Assembly (NCBI GenBank): GCA_964526835.1
Contig: CAZGMK010000009.1
Location: 1 to 64,000, forward strand
From: DAOSXA01 sp964526835
GTDB taxonomy: Bacteria > Zixibacteria > MSB-5A5 > GN15 > FEB-12
Direction of reading: 5' to 3'
DNA length: 64,000 nucleotides
Each line of letters begins with the position of its first letter. Positions within the stretch are counted from its first letter, which is position 1. A program made the position numbers and the translations under genes. Below, piece after piece: positions 33,946 to 43,150 of this stretch. Under the pieces are notes generated by a model. The model was not told the origin of the DNA and did not search any database. It was given only the letters and a program-made list of their open reading frames with translations.

Positions 33946-34437
33946 TTAGCTGTACTTCTCCATCCAGCGCCGGATCGTTCTTTCGTGGCCCTCTTCGAAC
34001 TTAGCCAGCCGCTCGAACATCTTCTTGCCCTCCGGGGAGTCGACTCTCTCGGCCGCCGCGGCGAATAGCTCGCGGGCCTCGGCCTCCAAACGCAAGGCAA
34101 TCGTGAGTATCTGGCGCATGTCCCTGGCCGCGGCCACCTCGTCGATAAGGTCCTGATGCCGTCGCGTCATGGACTCGTCAATTTCCGGCAGGCCCTCTTC
34201 CTTGAGAATATCGGCCGTCGTATTCCATTTCTCGGAACGCACCAGCGAGTCGTATTGGCGCTCCAGGATCCGAAAGTGGTCCTTCTCCTCCAGCGCCAGC
34301 TTCTGCAACATGTCCTTGTACTCCGCCGCGAAGGTGCGCTTCGAGGCCTCAAGATAGAAGACATACGAGGCTACTTCAGACTGAATTCCTGAAGTGAGGG
34401 CCGCCAGGGTGTCCGCATGAACCGGGCTCATAGTCAT
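33946..34437 (-). CDS. Ferritin-like (rubrerythrin-type) diiron protein
   Basis: A 163-residue four-helix bundle. The diiron ligands can be seen: Glu in SEVASYVFY, EEKDH in helix 2, Glu in EAEARELF, and EEGHE in helix 4. It lacks the C-terminal rubredoxin Cys motifs of classic rubrerythrin, so it is an 'erythrin' type. The likely role is peroxide reduction or iron handling. AAAGGAC precedes the ATG. It converges on the globin-like gene with 10 bases between stops. Confidence 0.85.
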   Translation of the reverse strand: MTMSPVHADTLAALTSGIQSEVASYVFYLEASKRTFAAEYKDMLQKLALEEKDHFRILERQYDSLVRSEKWNTTADILKEEGLPEIDESMTRRHQDLIDEVAAARDMRQILTIALRLEAEARELFAAAAERVDSPEGKKMFERLAKFEEGHERTIRRWMEKYS

Positions 34438-34612
34438 GTCCTTTCAAGTTCTGTCCTTCAATCACTGCCAAATTAGGCCTTGCCCGAGCATTGTCAAGAT
34501 ATGGCGAAGGCGATGGGCCGGCCCTGCCCTGATTAACCATCCATAGCAAGCACTGGTTCGGCTGATGATGACTCCTGCGGCGGCGTCTGATCGGAATCCT
34601 GACCGGCCTGCT

Positions 34613-35092
34613 TCAGAGGATCATCTCGAACTCGATCTCGTCGCGAAGCGGAATCTGGTTCATGCCGACCAAAGGGATACTGGGCTTCAGCTTGCGCGAC
34701 TGCGACAGCGCCCCAACATGGATGGCCGCGATGGTCATATTGCGGCGCTGGTAGAAACGGATTGCATCGAGATTGTCGTTAGTCGTAATCAGCCACAGAC
34801 GGCGGCAGCCCCGCCTTCGCGCGGTCTCGCTCACCGCCTGGAGCAGCCTCGTGCCGATACCCATGAACTTACGAAAAGCATCCAGGGTGACCAGTTCGCA
34901 TTGCTCACCGATGATTTCATAGGTAGCAAGGCCGACCTTCTCACCTTCCCGGTCGGCGGCGACCAGGGCATCAAGGTCCGCAGGAAACAGCTTACGCCCC
35001 CGGCTCACGACGAAATCCGCACCCCAGCTCCGAACCACTTCCAGGACCCACTGACTATCCGCCGCGGTCAATTCTCGAATCCGCACGTCCAT
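34613..35092 (-). CDS. GNAT-family N-acetyltransferase
   Basis: A 159-residue single GNAT domain: acetyl-CoA loop RKFMGIGTRLLQAVSETARRRGC (Q/R-x-x-G-x-G), then LWLITTNDNLDAIRFYQRRNM, typical of the family. Substrate unknown. ATG at 35092 is preceded by an AAGGCATGG region without a strong site; homology supports this start. Confidence 0.8.
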   Translation of the reverse strand: MDVRIRELTAADSQWVLEVVRSWGADFVVSRGRKLFPADLDALVAADREGEKVGLATYEIIGEQCELVTLDAFRKFMGIGTRLLQAVSETARRRGCRRLWLITTNDNLDAIRFYQRRNMTIAAIHVGALSQSRKLKPSIPLVGMNQIPLRDEIEFEMIL

Positions 35093-35223
35093 GCCTTAAC
35101 ATTCGAGCGTCGACGATTCGATGTCAAGCCGATTCGCCGCGAGCCGGAGCCTGGCGCCTCGTGATCCGGCCTCTTGACCACCGGCCCCTAGATTGCGCTT
35201 CAACGATGCCTGCCCGGGGCCAC

Positions 35224-35538
35224 TTAGTCGGTTCGCCTGCGGGCCAGCGCCGCGTTGATGGCACGGCGAGCGACCTCCTCCGATACGCCGCAGATTCGAA
35301 TGAGGGCGTCCACCGCCTCGTCAAGATGCTGCAGCCAGTCCTTTTCCGGGTAGCGCTCACGGAGATCGTCGGTGACTTCATCGGCGATGCCCGCGATGTA
35401 CTCGGCGTACTTCCGTCGACGACCGACATTCAGGAAGGGCAGGACGTACTTGTTAACTACATGCCCGGCCAGAATCAGACCGACCGAACCGAGGACCGAC
35501 AACCAAGAGTCGGCCGTCACAATCTCGAATGCATCCAT
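35224..35538 (-). CDS. Holin-like small membrane protein
   Basis: A 104-residue protein with one N-terminal membrane helix (SVLGSVGLILAGHVVNKYVLPFL) and a charged helical tail (RRKYAEYIAGIADEVTDDLRER). Size and layout are like phage holins or spanin-like proteins, but there is no specific match. GAAGGAGATAAC precedes the ATG. It is the last gene of the minus-strand virion block. Confidence 0.45.
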   Translation of the reverse strand: MDAFEIVTADSWLSVLGSVGLILAGHVVNKYVLPFLNVGRRRKYAEYIAGIADEVTDDLRERYPEKDWLQHLDEAVDALIRICGVSEEVARRAINAALARRRTD

Positions 35539-35707
35539 TGTTATCTCCTTCTGTTATGTTTGTTGTCGCATCTCGACCTACCTGCAGGGGTAGAAAGTCT
35601 TTAGCCCTTGATCACCTTGTCCTGCATCCCTGGGAATCGGGCGAGTATTATTCGCCCCTTGTCGCAGTAGCGAATGAAGAAACCCGGCATTTACACGCCA
35701 TCCGATA

Positions 35708-36838
35708 TCACCAGGTCAGACGCCAGGTGGTCGAATCCGGCACGGTCAGGCGTCGCCGCAGAATCGTACCGTCAGAGCGGCTGATGGTGAACTCGTATCG
35801 GTAAGTCTCGCCCGGGACGCCCAGCGAATCAGACGGCAACAGGTCGAGCTGGAAGTGACCACTCGAATCGGTGGTCGTGCTGACCGGATTGGGTACAATG
35901 ATGCCGTTTGAGTATGTCGTAATTCCGTCAGGCAGCCAGGCGCTGACCGTCACGCCCTCATCCGGCCGGCCCGAAGCATCGAACAGGTATCCCCAGACTC
36001 GACAGAAGGCATCCAGAATCGGTGCTCCCGGGTCAAACTGCGCTCCGCGGACGGTGTCGACAGTCGCTCTTGACACGACTACCGTGTCGAACGGCGCGAA
36101 GACATATCCCGGGCCGGTAGCGCTCAACAGGTAGCTGCCGGCATCAAGATTGAAATCGGCGCGACCGTCATTGTTGGTTGAGGCGACCGCAATCAGCGAG
36201 GTCTGGCTCAGATTGCGCACGGCGATGTCGACGTGAGGGACAGTCAGGCCGTGGATCGTATCCAGCGCTGTCACTCCGACCGCCAAGGTTCCGCCGCCGG
36301 AGGACAGACCAGACACCTGGGCGTCGAGGTAGCGCCCGAATGTCCCCGGGCTGGTGTGACCGCCCTGGGGAGTGTTCCAGACCCACCCGGCCAGGACCGA
36401 TGAATCCGCGATGAGCGTCAGTTGATCCGACAACTCGCTGCCGATTACCTGAAATGATGCCCCGTTGGCTGTCGTCAGTGACTGCGAGCTGTTGACCGCC
36501 ACCAAGCTGACGGTATAGACACCATCAGCGCCCGCACCGTCGAGGTTGGATACCTGATCGACGAAATGATACGTCGTTCGTCCGGCGATAGTGGCGGTCA
36601 CTATCCGGCTGTCGCTTGAAGACAGAGAGTCGCTGTAGACGATTGAACCGCCGGGGCCGCATACCACGACCAGCAGCGAATCTGCGGTTGAGGGCCGCCC
36701 GAGACTGTCCAGCGCATAGAATGCAATACTCAGGCTATCCTCGGAGGTGACCCCGACAGTCGAATTGTTGACTATCGCCGCCCCGGACCAGGCCGTCCAC
36801 AAGAACGGCGTCAACAGTATAACGATGAGTTTTCGCAT
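35708..36838 (-). CDS. Exported fibre/appendage-like protein of the virion block
   Basis: A 376-residue protein with a signal peptide (RKLIVILLTPFLWTAWSGA). Body: strand-rich repeats including LAGWVWNTPQGGHTSPGTFGRYLDAQV, a carboxypeptidase-regulatory-like domain (FCRVWGYLFDASGRPDEGVTVSAW) and a C-terminal strand-rich end. The GWVWNTP..GTFG.YLD phrase is of a kind I associate with phage tail-fibre or baseplate genes. GGAGGACTC precedes the ATG. A Sec signal on a virion-type protein is unusual. Confidence 0.5.
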   Translation of the reverse strand: MRKLIVILLTPFLWTAWSGAAIVNNSTVGVTSEDSLSIAFYALDSLGRPSTADSLLVVVCGPGGSIVYSDSLSSSDSRIVTATIAGRTTYHFVDQVSNLDGAGADGVYTVSLVAVNSSQSLTTANGASFQVIGSELSDQLTLIADSSVLAGWVWNTPQGGHTSPGTFGRYLDAQVSGLSSGGGTLAVGVTALDTIHGLTVPHVDIAVRNLSQTSLIAVASTNNDGRADFNLDAGSYLLSATGPGYVFAPFDTVVVSRATVDTVRGAQFDPGAPILDAFCRVWGYLFDASGRPDEGVTVSAWLPDGITTYSNGIIVPNPVSTTTDSSGHFQLDLLPSDSLGVPGETYRYEFTISRSDGTILRRRLTVPDSTTWRLTW

Positions 36839-36853
36839 GAGTCCTCCGTGGTC

Positions 36854-37618
36854 CTATTCGCCATTGCCGCGCAGCAGAGTAGCGGCCGCGCGCCGACGGC
36901 GAGTACTGATGTCGTCGGCATGATACAGCACCAGCAGCGGCTGATTGCCGCCATACTCGGATGACCGGAATGTCTTGTTGCTGGTGGACGCCGGCTCGGC
37001 GTTCTCGTTGACGATGATGCAGCCGTAGTCGTGTCCGGATGTGTCCCAGTAGTTCAGAATTCTATCGAAATGTCGGAAGCCGAAGTAGCTGCCGGTCCCG
37101 GTGATGGTGACGGTGCAGGCGACCTCGGTGGTGAAGTCGCCCCCCGGGGTGACCCAGGACAGAGAGTCGTTGTCACCGTCGTCGAGCCAGGCATGGTTCC
37201 AGGTAGCCCCGGAGTCAGGGTCCGGGTAGTTGCCGATGCCGAACAGAACCTCCGAGCCCTCATAGAACTCCCTGGTCAACGGATAGGCGAACAGGCGACG
37301 ATCCAGAGTGTCGGATTCCGAGTGGCAAAATAGCAGCAGCTCGGCCGAGTCGGGCGGGGAGCCGTCATAGCCGGGGACGGCGAGCAGAATGCGGCGCAGG
37401 TTGTCGGGCCGCGTGTTGCCGCAAGTTAGCGATGTAACTCCGCCGGAGTTGTAGCGACGGCAATCCTCACCAAAGACCTCCGGGTTGCAGTTGCTGAAGG
37501 CGTAGATGACGCAGTCCTCGATCTCCGTCGTATCCTTCAAGGTGTCAACTGCTGCGGGCGCATCAGTTGCGAGGATAGTTGAGGCCGCCAGCAGTAGAGC
37601 CAGGGCGCTATTTTGCAT
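36854..37618 (-). CDS. Exported beta-sandwich protein of the virion block
   Basis: A 254-residue protein with a signal (QNSALALLLAASTILATDAPA) and a single jelly-roll-like domain: PDNLRRILLAVPGYDGSPPDSAELLLFCHSE, FGIGNYPDPDSGATWNHAWLDD, FGFRHFDRILNY. This pattern fits DNRLRE-type domains found on appendages and surface proteins. The ATG at 37618 follows GGGGGACTC and overlaps the upstream gene by 11 bases. No exact family. Confidence 0.5.
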   Translation of the reverse strand: MQNSALALLLAASTILATDAPAAVDTLKDTTEIEDCVIYAFSNCNPEVFGEDCRRYNSGGVTSLTCGNTRPDNLRRILLAVPGYDGSPPDSAELLLFCHSESDTLDRRLFAYPLTREFYEGSEVLFGIGNYPDPDSGATWNHAWLDDGDNDSLSWVTPGGDFTTEVACTVTITGTGSYFGFRHFDRILNYWDTSGHDYGCIIVNENAEPASTSNKTFRSSEYGGNQPLLVLYHADDISTRRRRAAATLLRGNGE

Positions 37619-37901
37619 CGCTTTGAGTCCCCCCGGCTGCGATCGGACGCTGCTTCGGCGCCCGGTTCTTCGGCAACGTTCGCTTGCGGATCTTCTCCAG
37701 TTCCTGCCAGAATTTCTCATGCTCGGCCCCGGGCGGGCTGAGCTTGTGACGCATGTCTATCATCTTAATCAAATCTCCCGGCTTGGCGGTTTCGTGGTTC
37801 GTATCCCGCAGCTTCTCGTACTCGACATCGATCAGCCTGTCGAGCATGGCGACATGGCGCGCCGCGGCCTCTCCCGGCAGATCGTCCAGAACAGCTCTCA
37901 T
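37608..37901 (-). CDS. Small virion-block protein
   Basis: A 97-residue hydrophilic helical protein (VLDDLPGEAAARHVAMLDRLIDVEYEKLRDTNHE...). Its start overlaps the upstream stop as ATGA. Unrecognised; the coupling to 37898-38272 shows it belongs to the same operon. Confidence 0.55.
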   Translation of the reverse strand: MRAVLDDLPGEAAARHVAMLDRLIDVEYEKLRDTNHETAKPGDLIKMIDMRHKLSPPGAEHEKFWQELEKIRKRTLPKNRAPKQRPIAAGGTQSDAK

Positions 37902-38272
37902 GATCCCATCTCGATGATCAGGAGATCCACGCTGACGGGTCCCTCGGCGGAGGGATCGCGGGCGATCTTGAACCCGCCGGTTGACTCGTCGCCCACCAGG
38001 AAGGCGGCGTCCGCCGATCGCGGACGGATCATCACGCGCGCCGCGTCAATCATCTCCGGCAGCTTGTTGCCCCGATGATCCGTCAGGTCGGCAAACGAGA
38101 CACTCTGGGCATCGTCGCCGAGGCCGTGGCGACCGAACAGTACGCTCGTCGTCCCGGCGACCTGCTCCGTCACCAGGTAGTCGACCTGACCCCAGTCAGC
38201 CAGGCCCCAGACCTCGAAGCCCGGGATAAACCACATTCGTCGGGCTACCGTGTGGGCGAATCCATGCGACAT
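37898..38272 (-). CDS. Virion-block protein, tail-completion-like
   Basis: A 124-residue protein without signal or membrane segment. GAGGAGAGAGGT precedes the ATG. Its place after the connector-like gene and its size suggest a head-tail joining or tail-terminator role, but this is positional inference; the sequence is not recognised. Confidence 0.5.
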   Translation of the reverse strand: MSHGFAHTVARRMWFIPGFEVWGLADWGQVDYLVTEQVAGTTSVLFGRHGLGDDAQSVSFADLTDHRGNKLPEMIDAARVMIRPRSADAAFLVGDESTGGFKIARDPSAEGPVSVDLLIIEMGS

Positions 38273-38285
38273 TGTACCTCTCTCC

Positions 38286-39095
38286 TCAACTATGGGTGGG
38301 ACTGCTGGGGCCGGATGCGGCCGGATGAAACCGAGTCAGGTGTTCGTCGGACCTGGCAGTGAAACTATCGACCAGCTTCAGCCAGGCGGCGGCTGTTCCT
38401 TCATCACCATGCAGGGTAAGCGCACGCATAGCCGCCGCTCTGCCGATTATGGCCAGCGCCCGGGCGGTGGCGGCCGCCTGCAACCTCGGATCGGCGCCGA
38501 AGTCGCCTGATGGGTCGATTTCATTTTCGATGGTCCCGTTGGCTTCGGCTACCGCCGAGGCGACAAGATCCTCGTCGAACGAGGCCTGCCGGGCCTCGTA
38601 GTCCAGCCAGACTGTCTCACCATCGGCGATCGAACCGTCAGCCAGGCGACGAATGCAGCCGATGTCGCCGTGGAGGCTGTAGTCGTCACCTTCCGCCAGG
38701 ACAGCGAACGGCTGGAACCACACCGTCACCACCGCCGACGGTACGATGGCGCCGCCCGCCTTCAGATTCATCCGCCCGGCGGTGTAGTCGACGATGTAGT
38801 CGACATTCTCCGCGTAGACGGTCCTCAAAGAACTGTCGGTGGCGACCACGACGGAACCGGACACGATCGGCCCGCTGCCGATGGGCGCCGAACCGCCGGA
38901 CAAGGCCACTTCGGCGCGTGACGGCCGCGTCTGACGTACTGACTTCACAACCAGCGAGTCGGCCTCGACCGACCCGTTGCAGAACTCCACCAACTCGAAG
39001 CCGCGCAGAACCAGGCGCTGGTCGATTACAACCGGGCCCGGGATCGCCCGGTCGGTCAGATACCGCCGGACCGTTTCGACACTGGTATACGACAT
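38286..39095 (-). CDS. Head-tail connector-like virion-block protein
   Basis: A 269-residue protein beginning SYTSVETVRRYLTDR, an opening like those of phage gp6-type adaptor proteins. A strand-rich insert and a helical C-terminal part (DPRLQAAATARALAIIGRAAAMRAL) follow. GGAGGTAAGCG precedes the ATG, and it begins three bases after the upstream gene stops. Assignment as an adaptor is tentative. Confidence 0.45.
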   Translation of the reverse strand: MSYTSVETVRRYLTDRAIPGPVVIDQRLVLRGFELVEFCNGSVEADSLVVKSVRQTRPSRAEVALSGGSAPIGSGPIVSGSVVVATDSSLRTVYAENVDYIVDYTAGRMNLKAGGAIVPSAVVTVWFQPFAVLAEGDDYSLHGDIGCIRRLADGSIADGETVWLDYEARQASFDEDLVASAVAEANGTIENEIDPSGDFGADPRLQAAATARALAIIGRAAAMRALTLHGDEGTAAAWLKLVDSFTARSDEHLTRFHPAASGPSSPTHS

Positions 39096-39098
39096 CGC

Positions 39099-40517
39099 TT
39101 ACCTCCTCACGCTGACACCGGTCAGGTTGCTGACAGCCGTGACCCGGCTGCCCACCGGCGGAGTGCTGTAGCCGGACTCAACCTGCGCCCGTATCCAGAA
39201 CCGGGGTGAATCAGCGTCAACCGCAGCCTTCTGCCAGTCGGTGGGAATGCTCTCGTAGTCGTCCCAGAGCACGATATCCCTGTCAGTGGCATCCAGATGG
39301 AATGCCCCCGAAGCGGGCGTGAACGCGGTCCAGGCGATCCCGTTCCAGTAAGACCAGGCGACAGTCCCGCCTGCACCGGCGGTCGACAGCAGCATTCTCA
39401 GATAGCGAAACGGACGGTCCATGCCCAGGCAGAGACTGTCGTAGGTATCCTGCACTAATGCCCCGGATGCGGGATGGTATACATCGGCTGACATGGCGTC
39501 GGATGCTTCCGAAGTGACGTCGGCGTAACTGAACGATGCAAAGTGATACAGCAACACCTTCGCCAGCAGCCCGGCGGCGGCATCGAGCAGGGCAGGAGGC
39601 GAAAAGGCGCCGGTGCGGCGATCGCAGTACATCAGGCATCGTTGACCCGAGGCCAGAGGGGAAAGCCAGGTCACTATCGGAGCATTGCCCTTGAAGCGAA
39701 GCTGGGGCCACTCGGCGGGCGAACTATCCAGCTCGACGACTGCATCCCAGGCCGCACTGTCGAACTCACGATATCTCAGGGCCGCCTGGTCCCAAACTAC
39801 ACCCAACAGGCCCGACTCCGAGAGGAGGGCATCAAAGTGCTCATCCATATTACCCGGCGAGGAAGCGATATCCACCGCGGTGTTCCAGCTCGAGCCGACT
39901 GCCTGACGATGGCGGACCGAGATCTTGTCGCCGTCCTGTGAATAGACCAGATAGATGTCGGCCGCATCGCAAACCAGGCGCGGGTAGAGCAATGACACCG
40001 CACCGGTCAGCACGTCGCCGCCATCGGTCGGTCCGCTTCCCCAAACCGAACCGCCATCGGTGGACGTCTTCGCTTGCAGGTAATACTCCCCGGCGGACCT
40101 TCGCGCCCAGGCAACCCAGATCTTGCCGAGCGGCTCGATAGCCAGGGACGGGTTGAAGGACTCATACAGACTGAACACCGTCACCGGAGACCCGACGCCG
40201 AAGGCACCACCCGCAAAGGTAATCTTGCGAGCGTGCAAATCACTGCCGGTGGACTCGGTATAGGCGACATGGATATTGCCCGACGGGTCCATGGCCGCAT
40301 CGAAGGGCTGATCGGCGGCGTCATCGGCGACCGTCAGCAGTGTCGACCACGACACATACGGCGGATCGGACCAGGAGAGCTTGATCTCGCCGGTTGAGGT
40401 CTGCATGAGGGCCGCCTTCCGGCCGCGGTACTGCCCGCCCGGAATCTCGAACAGCTTCGCCTGCGACGGCAGCCCGAGAGGCGCAGCGGCGGTGCTGGTA
40501 GTGATCTTCTTGAACAT
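39099..40517 (-). CDS. Sialidase-propeller-like virion-block protein
   Basis: A 472-residue protein with repeated propeller-type segments: DAAMDPSGNIHVAYTE, SLAIEPLGKIWVAWARR, RLVCDAADIYLVYSQDGDKIS, TVAWSYWNGIAWTAF. Such folds occur in phage receptor-binding or tail proteins and in exported proteins. No signal peptide. AACGAGGACAGG precedes the ATG. The repeat R2 lies just upstream. Confidence 0.5.
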   Translation of the reverse strand: MFKKITTSTAAAPLGLPSQAKLFEIPGGQYRGRKAALMQTSTGEIKLSWSDPPYVSWSTLLTVADDAADQPFDAAMDPSGNIHVAYTESTGSDLHARKITFAGGAFGVGSPVTVFSLYESFNPSLAIEPLGKIWVAWARRSAGEYYLQAKTSTDGGSVWGSGPTDGGDVLTGAVSLLYPRLVCDAADIYLVYSQDGDKISVRHRQAVGSSWNTAVDIASSPGNMDEHFDALLSESGLLGVVWDQAALRYREFDSAAWDAVVELDSSPAEWPQLRFKGNAPIVTWLSPLASGQRCLMYCDRRTGAFSPPALLDAAAGLLAKVLLYHFASFSYADVTSEASDAMSADVYHPASGALVQDTYDSLCLGMDRPFRYLRMLLSTAGAGGTVAWSYWNGIAWTAFTPASGAFHLDATDRDIVLWDDYESIPTDWQKAAVDADSPRFWIRAQVESGYSTPPVGSRVTAVSNLTGVSVRR

Positions 40518-40551
40518 CCTGTCCTCGTTTCAGGTAAAGGCGGGACCCGGT

Positions 40552-40710
40552 GGGCTTGCTGAAATGGCCCTCATCCAATGAACGACCGGCCCTTCTGCTT
40601 TTTGGTCGGGCCACGCAAGGCCGCCCTCTACGCGGCAAGACGGCGATTCTCGCGTGGCCGCTGGGCTTGTCTATGCGGCGTCAATGGGCCGCCCAAGGTC
40701 TTTTCAACAA
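40552..40710. repeat. Dispersed inverted-repeat element, copy R2
   Basis: About 160 bases flanked by imperfect inverted ends (GGGCTTGCTGAAATGGCC and, reversed, TTGTTGAAAAGACC). The middle contains CTACGCGGCAAGACGG...CTCGCGTGG, matching R1 at 25290-25395; the left end matches R3 at 26302-26359. It sits between the capsid gene and the next downstream gene of the block. Confidence 0.65.
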
Positions 40711-40738
40711 TCCCCGGATAACCGGGCCCCGTGGTCGA

Positions 40739-41839
40739 TTAGCTGAAGATCGTGTCAAGCACCACAGCAGCCTCGGGGATCACTTTGGCGTACGTGACCG
40801 ACTCGCTGATAACCGCTTCCTCGAAACGCTGCTCGATGACCTTGTCATATTCGATGGTCAGCGGCTGAGTGATCACTTCCTCCACCGCGAAACGACGATC
40901 CAGGCCAATGACCAGGTCATTGTCGACTGCATCGGAGCGCACCATCGTGGCTCCCAGCGGGCTGAACAACTCGCCGCTCTGCTGGAACTTGTGACCGGCC
41001 AGCGGATCCTTGAACTCCTGAAGCGTGAGGATGTCCTTCATCCGGTCGATATGGCACACGAGCGTATTCATCTCAAACGGGGAGAACTGCGCCCACAGGC
41101 TGACCAGATCATCGTAGGCCAGGCTGCCGCTGGCGGCGGCGTTCACGACTTCAGCCGGATTGTCGTTTCCGTCGCCGTTGATTATTGTATCCATCACCAT
41201 GGCGATCTTGTCCGATTGTATCTTGAACCCGATGTACCATAGCAGCACCCGGAACTGGCTGGTCGTGCGCCAGCGCAGCGCCTTGTAGCTGGTCTTCAGG
41301 GCCAGCCCGTAGTCTCGTACCTTGACCCCGTGGTTCTGCTCGGTGACCAGCAGTTGGGGGACATCGGAACCGTCACCAATCGGACGCAAACCGAATCTGT
41401 CGGTGTCGGACGTATCGATGTGAAAGGGAGTATATGAGTTGGAGGCGATGCCGGTGGTGTTGGCCACCAATCTGCCCAGCTCGGGGCGCATCGCCTGACC
41501 CTTCTTAATCTCCCGGAGCATGAACTCGGGCAGTAGCGAGGGAGCCTGCTGATAGAAGAGTTCGACCGTGCTGGGATTCTTGCCCGACAGCTTGACACCG
41601 GCCAGGGCCAGTTGGCGTTCGAAGGCATCGAGCGGGCAGCCGGATGGCGTCGGATCGTACTCGTCGCATTCAAGCAACTCGGTAAGGGTCATACCGCGAC
41701 TTTCCGCCTCCAGGTACAGGTCGCGGCTTACTTCTACCGCAGCCGCGCGCGACAGGTCGACCGGACCCGCAGGCTTTTCCTCTTCGGACTTGTGCATGGC
41801 GCTGAGCGCCGACGATGACAGGAATTGATTGAAATCCAT
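40739..41839 (-). CDS. HK97-fold-like major capsid protein
   Basis: A 366-residue protein with features of siphophage major capsid proteins: N-terminal helical region, then GLRPIGDGSDVPQLLVTEQNHGVKVRDYGLALKTSYKAL, KIAMVMDTIINGDGNDNPAEV (I-NGDG signature), DDLVSLWAQFSPFEMNTLV, and VDNDLVIGLDRRFAVEEVITQPLTIEYDKVIEQRFEEAVIS near the end. AAAGGTTC precedes the ATG. Preceded by a decoration-like gene, as in phage head modules. The order supports a capsid; an encapsulin role cannot be excluded. Confidence 0.7.
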   Translation of the reverse strand: MDFNQFLSSSALSAMHKSEEEKPAGPVDLSRAAAVEVSRDLYLEAESRGMTLTELLECDEYDPTPSGCPLDAFERQLALAGVKLSGKNPSTVELFYQQAPSLLPEFMLREIKKGQAMRPELGRLVANTTGIASNSYTPFHIDTSDTDRFGLRPIGDGSDVPQLLVTEQNHGVKVRDYGLALKTSYKALRWRTTSQFRVLLWYIGFKIQSDKIAMVMDTIINGDGNDNPAEVVNAAASGSLAYDDLVSLWAQFSPFEMNTLVCHIDRMKDILTLQEFKDPLAGHKFQQSGELFSPLGATMVRSDAVDNDLVIGLDRRFAVEEVITQPLTIEYDKVIEQRFEEAVISESVTYAKVIPEAAVVLDTIFS

Positions 41840-41918
41840 GTAATGAACCTTTCAGAAATTGGTCATTCTTTGCGGCCTGGTCAAGCCGCTGAACTGATCG
41901 CCGATCCCCAGGCGGACC

Positions 41919-42335
41919 TCAGTTGAGCAGGAGTACGCAATCAGTGGCGCCGTTGACCGCCAAAACCGTCCCGCGGGCCACGTTTCCCCCGGCCGGATCG
42001 CTGGCCACCGCCGGCGCCTGCTTGACCGTTCCGCTGCCGCCGCCCACCACACGGTCGCCGACTGTCGGATTGGTCGCGCTGATCGGCAGGCGGCATATCC
42101 CCCCAACCTGCACCGTTGCCAGGCGACCGTCGTCACCGTCATCGAGGGTAAGGGCGATCAGTTTCCCCAGCAGCAGGTCACCGTCACCGGCCGGACCGAT
42201 CTCATTGTTGCCGGTAAGAGTCACAGCCTTGCCGATGTCGGCGTCAGCCACGTCGTCTGCGCCCCCGGTCCGGTGAATCGAGAAAGTGGCCAGCACCGGC
42301 GCGATGGTTTCGAGATTCTGTTCTCGTGTCGTCAT
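41919..42335 (-). CDS. Capsid decoration-like protein
   Basis: A 138-residue soluble, strand-rich protein (KAVTLTGNNEIGPAGDGDLLLGKLIALTLDDGDDG...GGICRLPIS...GDRVVGGGSGTVKQAP). The phrase 'KAV.L..N.....G.G.....G....' and the size resemble head-decoration or DUF2190-type capsid-stabilising proteins, which sit just before the capsid gene. AAGGGAGCC precedes the ATG. Confidence 0.55.
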   Translation of the reverse strand: MTTREQNLETIAPVLATFSIHRTGGADDVADADIGKAVTLTGNNEIGPAGDGDLLLGKLIALTLDDGDDGRLATVQVGGICRLPISATNPTVGDRVVGGGSGTVKQAPAVASDPAGGNVARGTVLAVNGATDCVLLLN

Positions 42336-42398
42336 GAATGGCTCCCTTGTGTATTAGTGGTTCGGGCTTACCGGGTATCGGGCCCGCCGAGTCCCGTG

Positions 42399-42806
42399 CT
42401 ATCTCGCAGCTCCTCGCATTTCGAGACCGCCGAAGCTGGCCGGGAACGCGTCGCGGAATCGCGCCGAGACCCTCCTGTGCGTATCGATCAACTCGTCCGG
42501 CGTCATCTTGTCCAGAGCGGCCACCTCTTCGGTCGCCAGCGCCAGGGCATTGCGGCGACGGCTCGCCGCTGCAACCGCCTTGATCATCCCCGTGATTCGC
42601 GCGATGTAGTCCGTGCGCATATGGTCCAGGCCGACGCGAAGCCGGATCAACTCGTCGTGCTCGGCCAAGGCCTGGCGCAGCAGCCTGCCCACCAGGGCGG
42701 GATCGAGCGGCCCCGTTTCTCTTCCTTCGATCGCCCCGACCAGATCATTCGCCATGCGGGAATATTGCTCGGTGCTCAGGGTCGGACTTTGCTTGCTTGC
42801 TGACAT
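42399..42806 (-). CDS. Helical virion-block protein
   Basis: A 135-residue all-helical protein without signal (SASKQSPTLSTEQYSRMANDLVGAIEGRET...). Unrecognised; possible scaffold or head-assembly role by position before the decoration-like and capsid genes. Start at ATG 42806 or the TTG at 42815. Its 5' end overlaps the upstream gene by about 60 bases. Confidence 0.5.
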   Translation of the reverse strand: MSASKQSPTLSTEQYSRMANDLVGAIEGRETGPLDPALVGRLLRQALAEHDELIRLRVGLDHMRTDYIARITGMIKAVAAASRRRNALALATEEVAALDKMTPDELIDTHRRVSARFRDAFPASFGGLEMRGAAR

Positions 42807-43074
42807 GATATTCAATTCGAGCCAGTCGGGCCTCGACCTCCTTGGAGAATTCGTAAAACTGTTCTCTGCCTACTACCCCTTCCCTCAGAATCACTTCAAA
42901 ACCGGCTAGTTTTCTGTCCAGCGCCGCTACCACCGCCGCTTCGGCCTTGGCCGCCAACTCGACCTTCAGAGACTGTATGGTCAGGAAGTAGGCGGCCACG
43001 ATGCCGAGAACGATCGTCATGAGATTGAGGAACGAATTGCTCAGATTGAGATTACTCCAACGCCACTCACTCAT
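42745..43074 (-). CDS. Membrane protein with coiled coil, virion block
   Basis: A 109-residue protein: one membrane helix (LMTIVLGIVAAYFLTIQSL) then a charged helical tail with heptad-like spacing (FYEFSKEVEARLARIEYHV). CGGAGT lies seven bases before the ATG at 43074. It is layout-wise like a holin or Rz-type membrane protein, without specific match. Confidence 0.5.
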   Translation of the reverse strand: MSEWRWSNLNLSNSFLNLMTIVLGIVAAYFLTIQSLKVELAAKAEAAVVAALDRKLAGFEVILREGVVGREQFYEFSKEVEARLARIEYHVSKQAKSDPEHRAIFPHGE

Positions 43075-43150
43075 GGCCCGACTCCGTTTTTTGTTGATCG
43101 GCGCCCCCCTCGCCGGCAGGATGGTTACAGTAGAGGAAAGGACCGTTGAT

